From positions 3,639,051 to 3,703,050 of the forward strand of contig CM073895.1 of the NCBI GenBank assembly GCA_037176705.1: 64,000 bases of DNA, written 5' to 3'. Both the position numbers and the translations under genes were made by a program. Below, one piece after another: positions 63,416 through 64,000 of this stretch. The first letter of the stretch is position 1; each line of letters starts with the position of its first letter. The notes below the pieces were generated by a model that was given only the letters and a program-made list of their open reading frames with translations, ran no database searches and was not told where the DNA came from. Origin of the DNA: Molossus alvarezi (lineage: Eukaryota > Chordata > Mammalia > Chiroptera > Molossidae).

Positions 63416-64000
63416 TTTGAAAGAAGATAAAGGCTCTTTACTCCGGCAAGAGTGGGAAACACAGAGCGCCGTGACCCCCTCGGGAAGCTCCCCAGGATTT
63501 ATGAAGTGAGTCAAGGCCCTGAGAAGTCCTGCGTCCGTTACATTATGTCCATCCTGATGTTTCCTAAATTAATGTGACCGCAGACTCTCTTTGCTGTGCA
63601 GAGGCAGACAACACTCATGGACGCCCAGCAGAACATTCCAGAAGGGGAAATCTGTGTCTGCCGGAACAACAGAAAGCCCTTCTGGGCCACTGCGAATGAC
63701 CTCGGAGCTCAGGAGTCAGTGCTAAGTCACTCGGGCATTCACTCAACAAACACGCGACACGCACGGCCACAGGGCAGCTTGTGCCTGCAGCCAAGCGGTA
63801 ACGGCCTTCTCTTACAGGCACACGGAGTCCCCACTGTCCCCGGACACCGCAGCGTGGGCTCAGCTGTGCTCCATGCGACACGCTCCTGGTTCCCTCTGGA
63901 GGGCCCTGTGTTTAAAAGCTCCCTGGTGACACCACTGGGAGTCGGGTTTAGTCCCAGGGGTGGGGACAGCAGGGATGCAGGGCCCTCCCACCTCTCTGAA
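63416..64000. other. Unique DNA at window edge
   Basis: Nothing firm. The 63,485-63,600 part (TTATGAAGTGAGTCAAGG, CCTAAATTAATGTGACCG) is lower in GC and could be another small conserved element. Confidence 0.35.

Overview
This is a mammalian nuclear window, and the repeats point to a bat. At least a dozen copies belong to the chiropteran Ves-type tRNA-derived SINE family: head close to GCCCTGGCCGGTTTGGCTCA, Pol III A and B boxes, CT-rich body. There are also two 5'-truncated LINE-1 3' ends, plus the usual old eutherian fossils (L2, MIR, MER5A, LTR-like pieces). The 3' tails of five SINEs share an unusual short hairpin. I would place the source in Yangochiroptera, but cannot name a species.

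I find no protein-coding exon, tRNA, rRNA or other known RNA gene that I would defend in 64 kb. All the longest open frames (250-476 codons) are translations of tandem repeats (ATCC, GATA, AGAG, a 24-27 bp G-rich minisatellite and a 60 bp minisatellite). The others are typical stop-poor GC-rich frames with no recognisable domain. The window is best read as an intergenic, GC-rich, probably distal-chromosome (subtelomere-like) stretch.

Layout: 0-8 kb is GC-rich unique DNA with two SINEs and a Z-DNA-like GT/GCAT array. 8-11.2 kb holds L2/MIR, a 20 bp minisatellite, an AT-rich element resembling a conserved enhancer, and a GATG array grown from an L2 end. 11-22 kb is mostly unique, with L2, MER5A, an old L1, a CpG-dense patch and an AT-rich island. 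22.5-23.1 kb is a G-rich minisatellite. 27-36 kb holds SINEs, GATA and ATCC arrays, two L1 ends inserted at one site, and AT-rich islands. 36-50 kb is fossil-rich (L2, MIR, LTR-like, L1M), with several SINEs nested in older repeats and 60 bp and 25 bp minisatellites. 51-55 kb has a 0.7 kb GATA array and a 0.95 kb purine array inside an LTR-like repeat. 55-64 kb holds AT-rich islands, a 0.9 kb ATCC/TGTCC array, a CA/CATG array and a near-full-length MIR.

The most interesting non-repeat signal is a scatter of AT-rich, repeat-free islands (about 0.2, 9.2, 21, 24.6, 31.2, 33.3, 35.8, 43.7, 51-52, 53.1, 55.3, 58.1 and 61.0 kb). They are rich in TAAT-type homeodomain and POU/octamer sequences inside otherwise GC-rich DNA. 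That is what a gene desert of developmental enhancers looks like, but alignment is needed to show conservation. Family names for repeats were assigned from memory of consensus features, not by a search, and boundaries are approximate unless a target-site duplication is given.
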